Shown piece after piece: positions 27,300 through 36,161 of a stretch of DNA of 52,120 nucleotides. The DNA lies in NCBI GenBank assembly GCA_022771805.1, contig JALELM010000014.1, positions 24,001-76,120 on the forward strand, read 5' to 3'. This stretch comes from Veillonellaceae bacterium (GTDB lineage: Bacteria; Bacillota; Negativicutes; Veillonellales; Negativicoccaceae). Numbering within the stretch: position 1 is the stretch's first letter; every line of letters begins with the position of its first letter. The position numbers and the translations under genes were made by a program. The notes beneath the pieces were generated by a model. That model made no database searches, was not told where the DNA came from, and saw only the letters and a list, made by a program, of their open reading frames with translations.

Positions 27300-28655
27300 A
27301 TGGCGAGATTATTCGGTACGGACGGGATTCGCGGGATCGTCAATGACAGTCTCACGCCGGAATTGACTTTTCGTCTGGGACAGGCGGCGGCATTATATTT
27401 TGCGGCTCGCAGCGGTACGCCGGCCAAGTTTTTGATCGGTCGGGATACGCGTATTTCCGGCTCGATGCTGACGGCCTCTTTGGCAGCGGGGATTTGCTCG
27501 GTCGGCGGTGAGGCGCATTTGGCGGGTGTCATGCCGACGCCGGCCGTGGCTTTCTTGACGAAACGGCACGGTTATACGGCGGGGGTGGTAATTTCCGCTT
27601 CGCATAATCCCTATCCGGATAACGGCATTAAATTTTTCGACGGCGACGGTTTCAAGCTGCCGGACGAAACGGAAGACGAAATCGAAGAGTATTTGCGGTA
27701 TGAGGTGCCGGACACCGTCCGCCCGACGGGAGCGGGGATCGGTCGTGTGTATGCGCAGCCCGCCATGTTGGAAGAGTATATGGAGCACATCGTGCAGACG
27801 GCGCCGAACCGGCTGGACGGCTTACGAATCGTTACGGACACGGCGAACGGCGCCGCTTCGCAAGTGACGCCGGAAGTGTTGCGCCGCTTGGGTGCGGAGG
27901 TGATCCCGATGGCGAACCTGCCTGACGGGGTCAATATCAATGACGGCTGCGGCTCGACGCATCCGGAAGCATTGGCTGCGCGGGTGGTGGCGGAAGGTGC
28001 CCATGCGGGTATCGCCAACGATGGTGATGCGGATCGCTGTCTCTTGGTGGATGAAACGGGAGCGGTGGTCGACGGCGACCGGATCCTCTATTTGTGTGCC
28101 CGCGAATTGAAAACGGAAGGGAAATTGGCCAAGGATACGGTGGTAGCCACCGTGATGAGCAATATCGGTTTCGGCAAAAGTCTGGCCGAAGCGGGAATTA
28201 CCCCGGTATATACGGCGGTCGGCGATCGCTATGTCCTGCAGCGCATGCGCGCCGAGGGATACGTACTGGGAGGCGAGCAGTCCGGGCACGTGATTTTCCT
28301 CGACTACAATACGACGGGCGACGGCGTACTGACGGCGGTGCAGGTATTGTCCGTCTTGCAACGGGCGGGGGTGTCGATGTCGGAATTGGCGAGCGCCATG
28401 CCGACGTACCCGCAATTGCTCCGGAATGTGTCGGTCTACGACAAGCAGGCCTGGGCGGAAAATCCTTTTATCCTGGCGGCGATTTCAGCAGGCGAGGAAG
28501 AGCTTGGCGACGACGGGCGTATTCTCGTCCGCGCGTCCGGCACGGAATCACTGATTCGCGTCATGGCGGAAGGGGCGGATGAGGCGCAAATTGAACGCAT
28601 CGTGGCCGATATCGTGCAAGTGATCGAGCGGGAACTCGGTCGCCCGACCGAATGA
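27300..28655 (+). CDS. glmM: Phosphoglucosamine mutase GlmM
   Basis: A 451-aa alpha-phosphohexomutase that interconverts GlcN-6-P and GlcN-1-P, the substrate of GlmU. The phosphoserine is Ser101 in VVISASHNPYPDNGIK, the metal loop is NDGDADR (about 240-246), the sugar loop is GGEQSGH, and the phosphate-binding loop is RASGTESLIRVM near the C-terminus. It begins MARLFGTDGIRG. ATG 27300 follows AGTGGAGGAAACAAT. A terminator closes the unit. Confidence 0.98.
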   Translation: MARLFGTDGIRGIVNDSLTPELTFRLGQAAALYFAARSGTPAKFLIGRDTRISGSMLTASLAAGICSVGGEAHLAGVMPTPAVAFLTKRHGYTAGVVISASHNPYPDNGIKFFDGDGFKLPDETEDEIEEYLRYEVPDTVRPTGAGIGRVYAQPAMLEEYMEHIVQTAPNRLDGLRIVTDTANGAASQVTPEVLRRLGAEVIPMANLPDGVNINDGCGSTHPEALAARVVAEGAHAGIANDGDADRCLLVDETGAVVDGDRILYLCARELKTEGKLAKDTVVATVMSNIGFGKSLAEAGITPVYTAVGDRYVLQRMRAEGYVLGGEQSGHVIFLDYNTTGDGVLTAVQVLSVLQRAGVSMSELASAMPTYPQLLRNVSVYDKQAWAENPFILAAISAGEEELGDDGRILVRASGTESLIRVMAEGADEAQIERIVADIVQVIERELGRPTE

Positions 28656-28685
28656 GAAGGTAACGGGGCGAAAGAAAACAAAAAG

Positions 28686-28717
28686 AAAAAGCCTGTCACA
28701 TCGTGACAGGCTTTTTT
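28686..28717. terminator. Bidirectional terminator between glmM and UPF0210
   Basis: Perfect stem AAAAAGCCTGTCAC / GTGACAGGCTTTTT with loop ATC, flanked by A and T runs. Confidence 0.93.
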
Positions 28718-28727
28718 GTAAGTAAAT

Positions 28728-30086
28728 TCAGTTTGTCAGGCTGCGAACCGGCGCGGGAATTCGTCCGCCGCGCGCGATGAAGTCGTCACCGGCAAACGAA
28801 TTGACCGCCATGATCGGGGCATAGCCGAGTAGGCCGCCGAATTCGACCGTATCGCCGACATCCTTGCCGGGAACGGGAATGATGCGCATGGCGGTGGTTT
28901 TATTATTAATCATGCCGATCGCCGCTTCGTCCGCCAGGATCGCGGCGAGGGTGGCGGCAGTCGTTGTGCCGGGGACGGCAATCATGTCGAGCCCGACGGA
29001 GCAGACGCAAGTCATGGCCTCCAATTTTTCCAAGCTGAGGGAGCCGCGCTCCACGGCCTGAATCATGCCGAGATCTTCACTGACGGGAATGAACGCGCCG
29101 GACAGGCCGCCGACCCGACCGGAAGCCATCAGGCCTCCTTTTTTCACCGCATCGTTCAGCAGGGCCAGCGCCGCCGTCGTACCCGGTGCGCCGCAACCGG
29201 CAAGCCCCATTTCCTCGAGGATGTGTGCCACGCTGTCGCCGATATCGCTGGTCGGAGCCAGGGACAAGTCGATAATGCCGAAAGGAATCGACAGTCGCGC
29301 CGAAGCTTCCTGCGCGACGATCTGGCCGATGCGGGTAATCATGAAAGCGGTGCGTTTTATCGTCTCCGCCACGACATCGAAGGACGCGCCGCGACAGTCT
29401 TCCAAGGCGCGTTTTACCACGCCGGGACCGGAAACGCCGACATGCACCGCCGCATCTCCCTGGGTGACGCCGTGGAAGGCACCCGCCATGAACGGATTGT
29501 CCTCGACGGGATTGCAGAAGGCGACCAGTTTGGCGCAGCCGAGCGCATCGCGATCCGCCGTTAACTCGGCGGTCTGTTTGATGATCTCACCGACTTTGCG
29601 GACGGCATCCATATTGATACCCGCTTTCGTCGAGCCGACGGCAATCGAGGAGCAGACGCGATCGGTCACCGCCAGGGCTTCCGGCACGGAATCGAGCAGG
29701 ATCCGGTCGCCGCGGGTCATGCCGCTTTCCACGAGGGCGGAGAAACCGCCGAGGAAATCGATGCCGACGGTTTTGGCGGCTCTGTCCAGGGCGCGGGCGA
29801 CGGGGACGTAACTTGTCAGGTCGGATGATTCCGCGACCAAGGCAATCGGCGTCACCGCTACCCGTTTGTTGATGATCGGGATCCCGTATTCGCGGGAGAT
29901 GGTGTCGCCGGTTGCGACGAGATTCTCCGCGGTGCGGCAGATATGGTCATAGATATTGGTGCACAACGTATCGCCGCTGCTTGCGGCGCAACCGCGCAGG
30001 GAGATCCCCAGCGTGATGGTGCGTACGTCCAGGCGGTTTTCTTCGAACATCCGTCGGGTGCTCAGAATTTCATTCAACTCCAGCAT
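28728..30086 (-). CDS. UPF0210 (PFL/DUF711) family protein
   Basis: A 452-aa conserved protein of the UPF0210 family, whose fold is related to glycyl-radical enzymes but which lacks a known activity. Family segments seen are [62 protein letters not shown] and [12 protein letters not shown]. It ends with [13 protein letters not shown], also typical. It lies 9 nt after the ACT-domain gene, the pairing widely seen for this family in Firmicutes (family knowledge). The substrate is unknown. Confidence 0.93.
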   Translation of the reverse strand: MLELNEILSTRRMFEENRLDVRTITLGISLRGCAASSGDTLCTNIYDHICRTAENLVATGDTISREYGIPIINKRVAVTPIALVAESSDLTSYVPVARALDRAAKTVGIDFLGGFSALVESGMTRGDRILLDSVPEALAVTDRVCSSIAVGSTKAGINMDAVRKVGEIIKQTAELTADRDALGCAKLVAFCNPVEDNPFMAGAFHGVTQGDAAVHVGVSGPGVVKRALEDCRGASFDVVAETIKRTAFMITRIGQIVAQEASARLSIPFGIIDLSLAPTSDIGDSVAHILEEMGLAGCGAPGTTAALALLNDAVKKGGLMASGRVGGLSGAFIPVSEDLGMIQAVERGSLSLEKLEAMTCVCSVGLDMIAVPGTTTAATLAAILADEAAIGMINNKTTAMRIIPVPGKDVGDTVEFGGLLGYAPIMAVNSFAGDDFIARGGRIPAPVRSLTN

Positions 30087-30095
30087 GCGGACCTC

Positions 30096-30368
30096 CTAAA
30101 TGCGATGCATTGCATAGAACACATCCGCCAGCTGGGCACGGATTTCCAGTCCCATTTCCGTACCGAGCGCGGCGAGTTCTTCCTGCAATTCGCGGACATC
30201 CGTCGAGGTATCCGTCATGTCTCCCAACAGCACCATGTTGAAAAACTGATCCAAAATGGTTTGGTTGATCGACAGCACATTGATGTTTTTGGCCGCCAAA
30301 ATACGGGTGACGGCGGCAATGATACCGACCCGGTCGAGGCCGATGACGGTAATGACTACTTTTTTCAT
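30096..30368 (-). CDS. ACT-domain protein (UPF0237)
   Basis: A 90-aa single ACT domain starting MKKVVITVIGLDRVGIIAAVT, with the ligand-binding Gly of the first loop present. ACT domains bind amino acids or similar ligands; UPF0237 proteins usually precede UPF0210 and are assumed to regulate it. The start at 30368 follows AGGAGGAACACGC; an upstream extension has no ribosome site. A minus-strand promoter, TTGGGC (30433-30428) and TATAAT (30410-30405) with a 17-bp spacer, lies ahead. Confidence 0.93.
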   Translation of the reverse strand: MKKVVITVIGLDRVGIIAAVTRILAAKNINVLSINQTILDQFFNMVLLGDMTDTSTDVRELQEELAALGTEMGLEIRAQLADVFYAMHRI

Positions 30369-30404
30369 GCGTGTTCCTCCTGTAGCGCGTGCAATGTTGT
30401 ATTC

Positions 30405-30433
30405 ATTATAGCATAGCGGCCGTTCCCGCCCAA
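30405..30433 (-). promoter_or_regulatory. Promoter for the ACT-UPF0210 operon
   Basis: Minus strand TTGGGC, 17-bp spacer, TATAAT with TGC extension. The start codon is 36 bp downstream. Confidence 0.65.
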
Positions 30434-30462
30434 CAAAAAGGCGGGCGCAGCGGCAGACGGTT

Positions 30463-30491
30463 TTGACAAGAGGGGATAAAACCCATACAAT
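30463..30491 (+). promoter_or_regulatory. Promoter for the exonuclease III gene
   Basis: TTGACA, 17-bp spacer, TACAAT, 39 bp before the start codon. Confidence 0.8.
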
Positions 30492-30530
30492 AAAACATAC
30501 GAGTATAACTAAAAAGGGGGATTGCCATAC

Positions 30531-31310
30531 ATGAGCAAGATCAAACGCTATGTTTCCTGGAACGTAAACGGTCTGCGGGCGGCGGTCAAAAAAGGTTTTC
30601 TGGATTCCTTTGCCGCCTTCGGTGCGGATGCGGTCTGTCTGCAGGAAACGAAAATGCAGGCGGGGCAATTGGAATTGGACTTGCCGGGCTATTTTCAATA
30701 TTGGAATTCCGCGCTAAGAAAAGGTTACAGCGGCACGGCCATTTTCACAAAAGAAGAGCCCTTGGCGGTGACGTACGGCATCAATCATGAAGATCATGAT
30801 AACGAAGGCCGGGTCATCACGTTGGAATATCCGGAGCATTTTCTCGTGACGGTGTACACGCCGAACAGCCAGCGGGAATTGGCGCGCTTGGGTTATCGCA
30901 TGACTTGGGAGGATGCCTTTCGCGGCTACCTGTTGGAGTTGAATGCGGTCAAGCCGGTCGTCGTGTGCGGCGATCTGAATGTGGCGCATCGGGAAATCGA
31001 TCTGAAAAATCCGAAAACGAATCGGCGCAACGCAGGGTTTACGGATGAAGAACGCGGCAAGATGACCGAGTTGCTGGCTGCCGGTTTCATCGATACGTAC
31101 CGGTACCTGTATCCGGATGTGACGGATGCGTATACCTGGTGGAGCTATTTTGCTAAATCGCGCGAACGGAATATCGGCTGGAGAATTGACTATTTTGTCG
31201 TTTCCGATGCACTGGCAAATGCGATTTGCGAGGCGAAAATTTATCCGGAAATCATGGGCAGCGACCATTGTCCGGTAGAAGTGGAGCTGGATTTTGCCAA
31301 ACTCAAGTGA
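30531..31310 (+). CDS. xth: Exodeoxyribonuclease III (AP endonuclease)
   Basis: A 259-aa ExoA/Xth-type enzyme that repairs abasic sites. Conserved motifs are VSWNVNGLRAA (Asn), LQETKMQ (Glu, metal), YTPNSQ (Tyr), CGDLNVAHREIDL (Asp/Asn), and the C-terminal GSDHCPVEVEL (catalytic Asp-His). ATG 30531 is chosen because GGGGG at 30516-30520 is ten bases away; TTG 30522 would be too close. It overlaps the 5' region of the glycosyltransferase gene. Confidence 0.96.
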   Translation: MSKIKRYVSWNVNGLRAAVKKGFLDSFAAFGADAVCLQETKMQAGQLELDLPGYFQYWNSALRKGYSGTAIFTKEEPLAVTYGINHEDHDNEGRVITLEYPEHFLVTVYTPNSQRELARLGYRMTWEDAFRGYLLELNAVKPVVVCGDLNVAHREIDLKNPKTNRRNAGFTDEERGKMTELLAAGFIDTYRYLYPDVTDAYTWWSYFAKSRERNIGWRIDYFVVSDALANAICEAKIYPEIMGSDHCPVEVELDFAKLK

Positions 31311-31326
31311 GCAAGCGGGAGAGAGC

Positions 31327-32913
31327 TTGTCGCGCGCGGAATACTTTATTTGGGCGGCAATCGCTCTCTTGGTGTTGCTGTTCGGCAATGCGAACCTGCC
31401 CGTAACGGATCCCGTCGAGTCGAATTATGCCTTGACGGCAAAAGAAATGTGGCAGGCGGGGAATTGGTTCGCTCCGCAGATTTATGGGAAGTATTGGTAT
31501 GATAAGCCGATTTTCACCTACTGGCTGCTGGAGGCGGCGTACAGTCTGTTCGGCCCGACGGCGTTTGCATCGCGGCTGGCGGTAGCGTTGCCGGGCGTGG
31601 CGACGGTCGTCGGTACGGTGGCGTTTGTTGCCCGCTTGTGGGGGCGGACGGCCGGGCGATATGCGGGCGGTATGCTGCTGACGACGTTGGCGTTTTGGGT
31701 CATCAGCCGGGGAATCGTCACGGACTCCTCGCTGCTGTGGTGGACCGCGGTCACCTTTGCCGGTGCCTATGTCGGGCTTTTGCGGGATAGTCGCCGCGGC
31801 ATGATCGTTGCCTATGCGGGCGCGGGTTTTGCCTGTCTCACGAAAGGGCCGGTCGGGCTCGTTCTGCCGGGACTGATTTTGCTGGCCTGGCTGGCGGTAA
31901 CGCCGGAGGTGCGCCGTTTTCGGCGCCTGTTTGACCCGGTCGGGATCGCGGCCTTTGCCGTGGTCGGTCTGGCCTGGTACGGGTTGATGTATCGGGCGCA
32001 CGGCACGGAATTTCTGGAAGGATTTATCGGCCTGCATAATATTACGCGGGCGACGGTGTCGGAACATCCGGAAGACAATCACTGGTACTACTATTTGCTC
32101 ATTATGCCGCTGTCGGCCTTGCCGTGGACGCCGACGGCGTTGGCGGAAATGTGGCGCGTATGGCGCGACAGGCGGCGCGGGGAGACGGTGTCTGCGGCGA
32201 CGCGTCTGTGTCTCGTCTGGCTCGGCGTGACCTTCCTTTTCTACACGGCGATGGCGACGAAGTATGTGACATATACGTATATTACCGTGTTGCCCTTCGT
32301 TTTATTGGCTGCCGGGTATTGGGCGCGCGAAACGGCACGCAGTAAACGCTACCTTCTTGTGGCGGTGCCGACGTTGTTGCTCACGGTTTTGTACTATGCG
32401 TTGAATTGGCGATTTGCCGCCGAGTCGGTATGGATTTCCGCAGTGTTGGCGGTCGCGAGTTGCTTCGTGCTTTGGCGCGGTATGCGGGGGACACCGCAGG
32501 GGTTGTGGGTACGAGCTGTGCTCGTCCTGGTGACGGCCGCGACGGTTCTTGTCGGGCAGGGGCTGGTGCGGCTCACGACGGAGCGCTCCATCCTGCCGGC
32601 AGCGGAGACTTGGCGGACATTGCCGGGGGCTGCCTACACGTACTCCAATTATGCGGCTTCCTATCCGTTCTACACGGGAATCGTGCCGTATCGCGTTCAC
32701 AAAGAGGACAAGGCGGGCGCTTGGGCGGGCAAGTATACGATGCCGCAAGTGAACGAGGCAGAATTCGCAAACCGGCTGGCGACCGGTGAGCCGCTGTCGC
32801 TTTGGGTGCCGCGCAGTCAGCAAAAGTCTTTTGCACGGGAAGCGTATGCGGGACAGTTGGTGCCGGTAGCGGTATATCCGCAGGGAGTGCTGTACCGCAC
32901 GCAAGAAAGGTAG
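31327..32913 (+). CDS. ArnT-like integral membrane glycosyltransferase (GT39/GT83 superfamily)
   Basis: A multi-pass membrane protein of about 528 aa with roughly ten to twelve predicted helices in the N-terminal two thirds. The first loop has TDPVESNYALTAKEM, matching the catalytic acid region (D-x-x-E) of polyprenol-phosphate-sugar transferases such as ArnT and Pmt, followed by KYWYDKPIFTYWL. Such enzymes move a sugar from a lipid carrier to lipid A or proteins. The start is uncertain: TTG 31327 after GGGAG gives MSRAEYFIWAA; TTG 31294 adds eleven residues and overlaps xth. No ArnA-E genes are nearby, so the acceptor is unknown. Confidence 0.85.
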   Translation: MSRAEYFIWAAIALLVLLFGNANLPVTDPVESNYALTAKEMWQAGNWFAPQIYGKYWYDKPIFTYWLLEAAYSLFGPTAFASRLAVALPGVATVVGTVAFVARLWGRTAGRYAGGMLLTTLAFWVISRGIVTDSSLLWWTAVTFAGAYVGLLRDSRRGMIVAYAGAGFACLTKGPVGLVLPGLILLAWLAVTPEVRRFRRLFDPVGIAAFAVVGLAWYGLMYRAHGTEFLEGFIGLHNITRATVSEHPEDNHWYYYLLIMPLSALPWTPTALAEMWRVWRDRRRGETVSAATRLCLVWLGVTFLFYTAMATKYVTYTYITVLPFVLLAAGYWARETARSKRYLLVAVPTLLLTVLYYALNWRFAAESVWISAVLAVASCFVLWRGMRGTPQGLWVRAVLVLVTAATVLVGQGLVRLTTERSILPAAETWRTLPGAAYTYSNYAASYPFYTGIVPYRVHKEDKAGAWAGKYTMPQVNEAEFANRLATGEPLSLWVPRSQQKSFAREAYAGQLVPVAVYPQGVLYRTQER

Positions 32914-32919
32914 GGACGG

Positions 32920-33612
32920 ATGAACGATTTGATAGCGGAGCTTGCGGCGTATCGGGCGCCGCTCGTCTGCAATCCCTGGTGTGAAGCGGACGAAGATCCC
33001 GCACTGGAGTGTGCCGGCGCGGCGGCGTTGCGGCGGCGACACTTGCAGGCATATCTTGCCGCTCGGCCGCAACCGAAACTGCTCGTCATTGCCGAGGCGG
33101 CAGGCTACCAAGGCTGTCGCTTCACCGGGATTCCGATCACTTGTGAGCGGATGCTGCTGAACCGGCATCGGGAGATCGGTTCGGGCGATGTCCTGCCGGG
33201 GAAACCGGCTCGGGGCGGGCGCACCTCGCGCGTGACGGAGGCGATGCCGGCAGCGCGCCGGGAAGGCGGCTACAATGAACCGACGGATACGGTCGTATGG
33301 GGCGCCATACGCGAATCCGGCTTGGCGATGGCGGACGTGCTGTTGTGGAATATCTTTCCGTTTCATCCGTATCGGGCGGGAAACCCGCTCAGCAATCGCA
33401 CACCGACGCCGGGCGAATTGGCGGCCGGTCTGGTCTTTGCCAAGCGCTTACTGCGGCGGTATCGTCCGGCGCTGATTCTGGCCGTGGGGCGTAAAAGTGC
33501 ACAGACGCTGCAGGAAGCGGGCATTGACGCAATCGGTTTGCGCCATCCGGCGAACGGCGGTGTCGGTGCGTTTCGGCGCGGTTTTGCCGAAGCAGTCAAT
33601 AATTTGTATTAA
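32920..33612 (+). CDS. Uracil-DNA glycosylase-like protein
   Basis: A 230-aa protein that looks like a member of the uracil-DNA glycosylase superfamily. Motif I is probably LLVIAEAAGYQGCRFTGIPI (about 54-73), the core strand is ADVLLWNIFPFHP (Asn and His near 140), and the second catalytic loop is LRHPANGG (about 208-215). The usual catalytic Asp or Glu of motif I is not obvious: the family GEAPG reads AEAAG here. It has no iron-sulfur Cys cluster of family 4. Activity is uncertain. ATG 32920 follows TAGGGACGG and lies 6 nt after the glycosyltransferase. Confidence 0.72.
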   Translation: MNDLIAELAAYRAPLVCNPWCEADEDPALECAGAAALRRRHLQAYLAARPQPKLLVIAEAAGYQGCRFTGIPITCERMLLNRHREIGSGDVLPGKPARGGRTSRVTEAMPAARREGGYNEPTDTVVWGAIRESGLAMADVLLWNIFPFHPYRAGNPLSNRTPTPGELAAGLVFAKRLLRRYRPALILAVGRKSAQTLQEAGIDAIGLRHPANGGVGAFRRGFAEAVNNLY

Positions 33613-33652
33613 AAAATAACGACGATATTTCCGGATATCGCCGTTATTTTTT
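33611..33652. terminator. Bidirectional terminator between the UDG-like gene and larE
   Basis: AAAAAATAACG (33611-33621) pairs with CGTTATTTTTT (33642-33652), then one mismatch, then CGATAT / ATATCG around TTCCGG. It overlaps the stop codons of both convergent genes. Confidence 0.9.
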
Positions 33653-34414
33653 GTCAAAACGTCCGCTGCAAAAGCGGTCGAAATGAACGGCCGTAAAGCC
33701 GAGAGTTTGCAGTTGTTTGCTGATTGCCGCCTGCATATCCGGGGACGGCGGGAGCGGCGTTTCCACGCTTGCCGTCGAAGCCAGGACACGGACGCGTAAC
33801 GGCGAGCCGAGGAGCGGCAGGAGCAGGGCTTCCGCGGCGGCTGCTCGTGCCAGTGCCGCCGGCGTAAGTTGCGTGTGGTAAGGAAAGCGGGTAGCCAGGC
33901 AGGGGGCGGCGGGTTTCGTCGCCAATTCCGGTACATAGCGGGCGGCAAGTTCACGCACGGTCGCCTTGTCGATCCCGAGTTCGAGGTACGGCGAGGAAAT
34001 GCCGAGCTCTTGCAGAGCGCGCAGTCCCGGGCGGTATCCTTGTAAGTCGTCGGTATTGCTTCCGTCCCAAACGGCGGTGTAGCCTTGCTCTTTCGCATAG
34101 GTAAGCAAAGCGGCAAAGCGGGCATACTTGCAGTGGTAGCAGCGATCGGGCGCATTGTTGCGAACGGCGGGTACGGCCAGGTCGTCGCAGTCTTTCACCA
34201 GATGCGGGAAGCCGTACGTTTGCGCCAGTTGCTGCGCGGCGGCCAGTTCGGCGGCGGGATACAGCGGTCCGCTGCAAGTCACGGTCAGCATCGCCGGGGC
34301 ATAGCGGGAGGCGAAGTAAGCGAGAACGCCGGAATCCACTCCGCCGGAATAGGCGACGAGAACGCGTCCGGCTCGGCGGGCATATGCTCGCAACGCCGCT
34401 TCAGCGCGCGGCAT
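33644..34414 (-). CDS. larE: LarE-type ATP-dependent sacrificial sulfur transferase (PP-loop)
   Basis: A 256-aa PP-loop ATPase. The ATP motif is SGGVDS at 23-28. CYHCK (Cys92, Cys95) and KPAAPCLATRFPY (Cys172) match the LarE family; Cys172 corresponds to the Cys that Lactobacillus plantarum LarE gives up when it adds sulfur to the nickel-pincer cofactor of lactate racemase. No larA, larB or larC is in the window. The gene overlaps the end of the RuBisCO-like gene by 14 nt, so the two are probably translated together. ATG 34414 is chosen for the family N-terminus; longer readings lie inside the upstream gene. Confidence 0.87.
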   Translation of the reverse strand: MPRAEAALRAYARRAGRVLVAYSGGVDSGVLAYFASRYAPAMLTVTCSGPLYPAAELAAAQQLAQTYGFPHLVKDCDDLAVPAVRNNAPDRCYHCKYARFAALLTYAKEQGYTAVWDGSNTDDLQGYRPGLRALQELGISSPYLELGIDKATVRELAARYVPELATKPAAPCLATRFPYHTQLTPAALARAAAAEALLLPLLGSPLRVRVLASTASVETPLPPSPDMQAAISKQLQTLGFTAVHFDRFCSGRFDKK

Positions 34415-35543
34415 AGATTTCGTCCAGCAGCGCCAGCAGGGCTTGTGCATTCGCCGTCAGATCGTTGCTGCGGCGGAAGAGATCGCCGCCGACCAGGTAC
34501 AGTACGTCCTCGCCGAACAGGCGCGCCATGGCCGGGATCGCGTCCCGATTCATGCCGCCGCCGACACTCGGCAAGACGGGAGCCAAGCCGCCCCAGGGTT
34601 TACGCGCGGCGTTACGCGCGGCGATACAATTTTTCTGCCCCAACGAGAACCGGCCGCCGCAACCGACGATGATCACACCGTCCGCGCCCGCCAAACGCGG
34701 CAGGTAGCCGTTGAAAATACGCGTATGCAGACCCGTCTCCCGCGTCCGAATGAACGGACCGCTGAAAGAGGGGTGCAACAGGATCGGCAGGGTGAATTTC
34801 GGGTCGCGGGACAGTTCGCGGATGATGCCCCAGCCGACGAGGGCGGGGGACAGCATGATGCCGCCGGCGCCGTACTCCTGAGCACGAAATGTGCGCTCGA
34901 TCACTTCCGTTCCTTCGGCGCAGACATTGGCAAAATAAGCGGTATGCCCGCCGGTTTCGGCATTGGCTTCGGCGACGGCGTCCACACAATATCGGACTCG
35001 CTCGTCAAACGGAGACCAGGACTGATTGTACAAGCTGTGATCGTCCTTGATCGTATGGATACCGCCTTTGGCAAAGGCGGCAGCCATGGCGGCAAATTCG
35101 CGGGATGTATGGCCGATCGGTTTCAGGACGGCCATCGTCAACGGCCCCTTCGGCCGCTGCCAACGTTCACGCAGACCCGCCAGACCGTACTTCGGTCCCG
35201 GATACTCGGCAAAGAGCTCCGGCGGCAATTTCAAATCCAAAGCCCGGATTCCCGGCTGCAGAGAAGAGTTGCCGTAGAGCATATTTAAGAACTGAATGAA
35301 GTCGCCCTGCACCGCTTCGGTCGGATAGGAAATGCAGGCGCGCCAGGTCGTTTCCGTGAAGGGCTCCAGCGCCTCGATCCTCCCGGTCATTTCGTCGGCA
35401 AACCAGGTGCCGGTCACCAGGTCATACGGGAATTCGATCGTCTGTTCGACCGCAATGCCGCGGGCGATTCGCTTCGCTTCTTCATAGTCGGCGGCGGGCA
35501 GTTCATATATCGCCTGCCAGCGCGGTAATTGTAAATGTGACAT
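34401..35543 (-). CDS. RuBisCO-like protein (form IV type)
   Basis: A 380-aa protein with the RuBisCO large-subunit layout: N-terminal alpha/beta domain (about 1-125) and TIM barrel. Key sites: LKPIG (Lys141 aligns with RuBisCO Lys175, but Ile143 replaces Lys177), IKDDH at 165-169 (carbamylated Lys and Asp kept, metal-binding Glu204 replaced by His169), LLHPSF (His257 for His294), GLHTRIF, and VGCGGRF where loop-6 Lys334 is replaced. It cannot be a carboxylase and belongs with form IV proteins, which act as enolases or isomerases (methionine salvage) or in sugar-acid breakdown. Its own reaction is unknown. ATG 35543 follows AAAGGAGGTTCT. Confidence 0.88.
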   Translation of the reverse strand: MSHLQLPRWQAIYELPAADYEEAKRIARGIAVEQTIEFPYDLVTGTWFADEMTGRIEALEPFTETTWRACISYPTEAVQGDFIQFLNMLYGNSSLQPGIRALDLKLPPELFAEYPGPKYGLAGLRERWQRPKGPLTMAVLKPIGHTSREFAAMAAAFAKGGIHTIKDDHSLYNQSWSPFDERVRYCVDAVAEANAETGGHTAYFANVCAEGTEVIERTFRAQEYGAGGIMLSPALVGWGIIRELSRDPKFTLPILLHPSFSGPFIRTRETGLHTRIFNGYLPRLAGADGVIIVGCGGRFSLGQKNCIAARNAARKPWGGLAPVLPSVGGGMNRDAIPAMARLFGEDVLYLVGGDLFRRSNDLTANAQALLALLDEIYAAR

Positions 35544-35612
35544 AGAACCTCCTTTGTTACGTTTCTATTCTATCACGAGTGGAAACGAAGCGGCGAATGA
35601 ACCGGTCTGTGA

Positions 35613-35618
35613 TATAAT
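35613..35618 (+). promoter_or_regulatory. -10 box for tpx
   Basis: TATAAT with TGA directly upstream (extended -10), 23 bp before the tpx start. No clear -35. Confidence 0.6.
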
Positions 35619-35640
35619 GTGAACAAAAGGAGGAATTGCC

Positions 35641-36147
35641 ATGAAACGACAAACTAAGTTTGGAAACAATATGCTGGATTTGGCAGGTTCGGCCGTAGAA
35701 GTCGGCGCCGCCGCACCGGATGCTTCGCTGGTGAACGGGAAGTTGGAAGAAGTGCATTTGAGCGATTGGAACGGGAAGATCAAAGTGATTGCCGTCGTGC
35801 CTTCCATGAATACGGGAGTTTGCCAGGCACAGGTGCGTGAATTTAATAAACAAGCGGTGGATTTCCATGATGATGTGGTTGTGTTGGCGATCAGCATGGA
35901 TCTGCCTTTCGCGCAGCAGGAATTTTGTGCGGCAAACGGGCTGGAGCGCGTCATTACATTGTCCGACCATCGGTCGGCGGAATTCGGTACGAAGTACGGC
36001 TTCCTCATGGAAGCGGTGCGGCTGCTTTCCCGCGGGGTGGTCATCATCGATCGCGATAATATCGTCCGGTATGCGGAATATGTTCCCGAGGTCAAAGACC
36101 AGGTCGATTTCGACCGGGCATTGGCAGCTTTGCGGGAAATTGAATAA
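35641..36147 (+). CDS. tpx: Thiol peroxidase (Tpx, atypical 2-Cys peroxiredoxin)
   Basis: A 168-aa peroxiredoxin. Peroxidatic Cys61 lies in VVPSMNTGVCQAQ (T-x-x-C motif) and resolving Cys96 in QQEFCAANGLE, the spacing of Tpx. The family segment VLAISMDLPFAQ is present. It reduces peroxides with thioredoxin. The usual SIDTPVC reads SMNTGVC here, a mild departure. ATG 35641 follows AAAGGAGGAATTGCC. It is divergent from the RuBisCO-like gene. Confidence 0.95.
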   Translation: MKRQTKFGNNMLDLAGSAVEVGAAAPDASLVNGKLEEVHLSDWNGKIKVIAVVPSMNTGVCQAQVREFNKQAVDFHDDVVVLAISMDLPFAQQEFCAANGLERVITLSDHRSAEFGTKYGFLMEAVRLLSRGVVIIDRDNIVRYAEYVPEVKDQVDFDRALAALREIE

Positions 36148-36161
36148 ACGGTATTTGTCAT

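Noticed and set aside
27300-28655. A glmS gene or glmS ribozyme beside glmM
   Set aside because: The sequence after glmM is a terminator followed by the convergent UPF0210 gene; no glmS or ribozyme core was seen.
33644-34414. Complete lactate-racemase maturation operon
   Set aside because: Only the LarE-type gene is present; there are no larA, larB, larC or larD sequences on either side.
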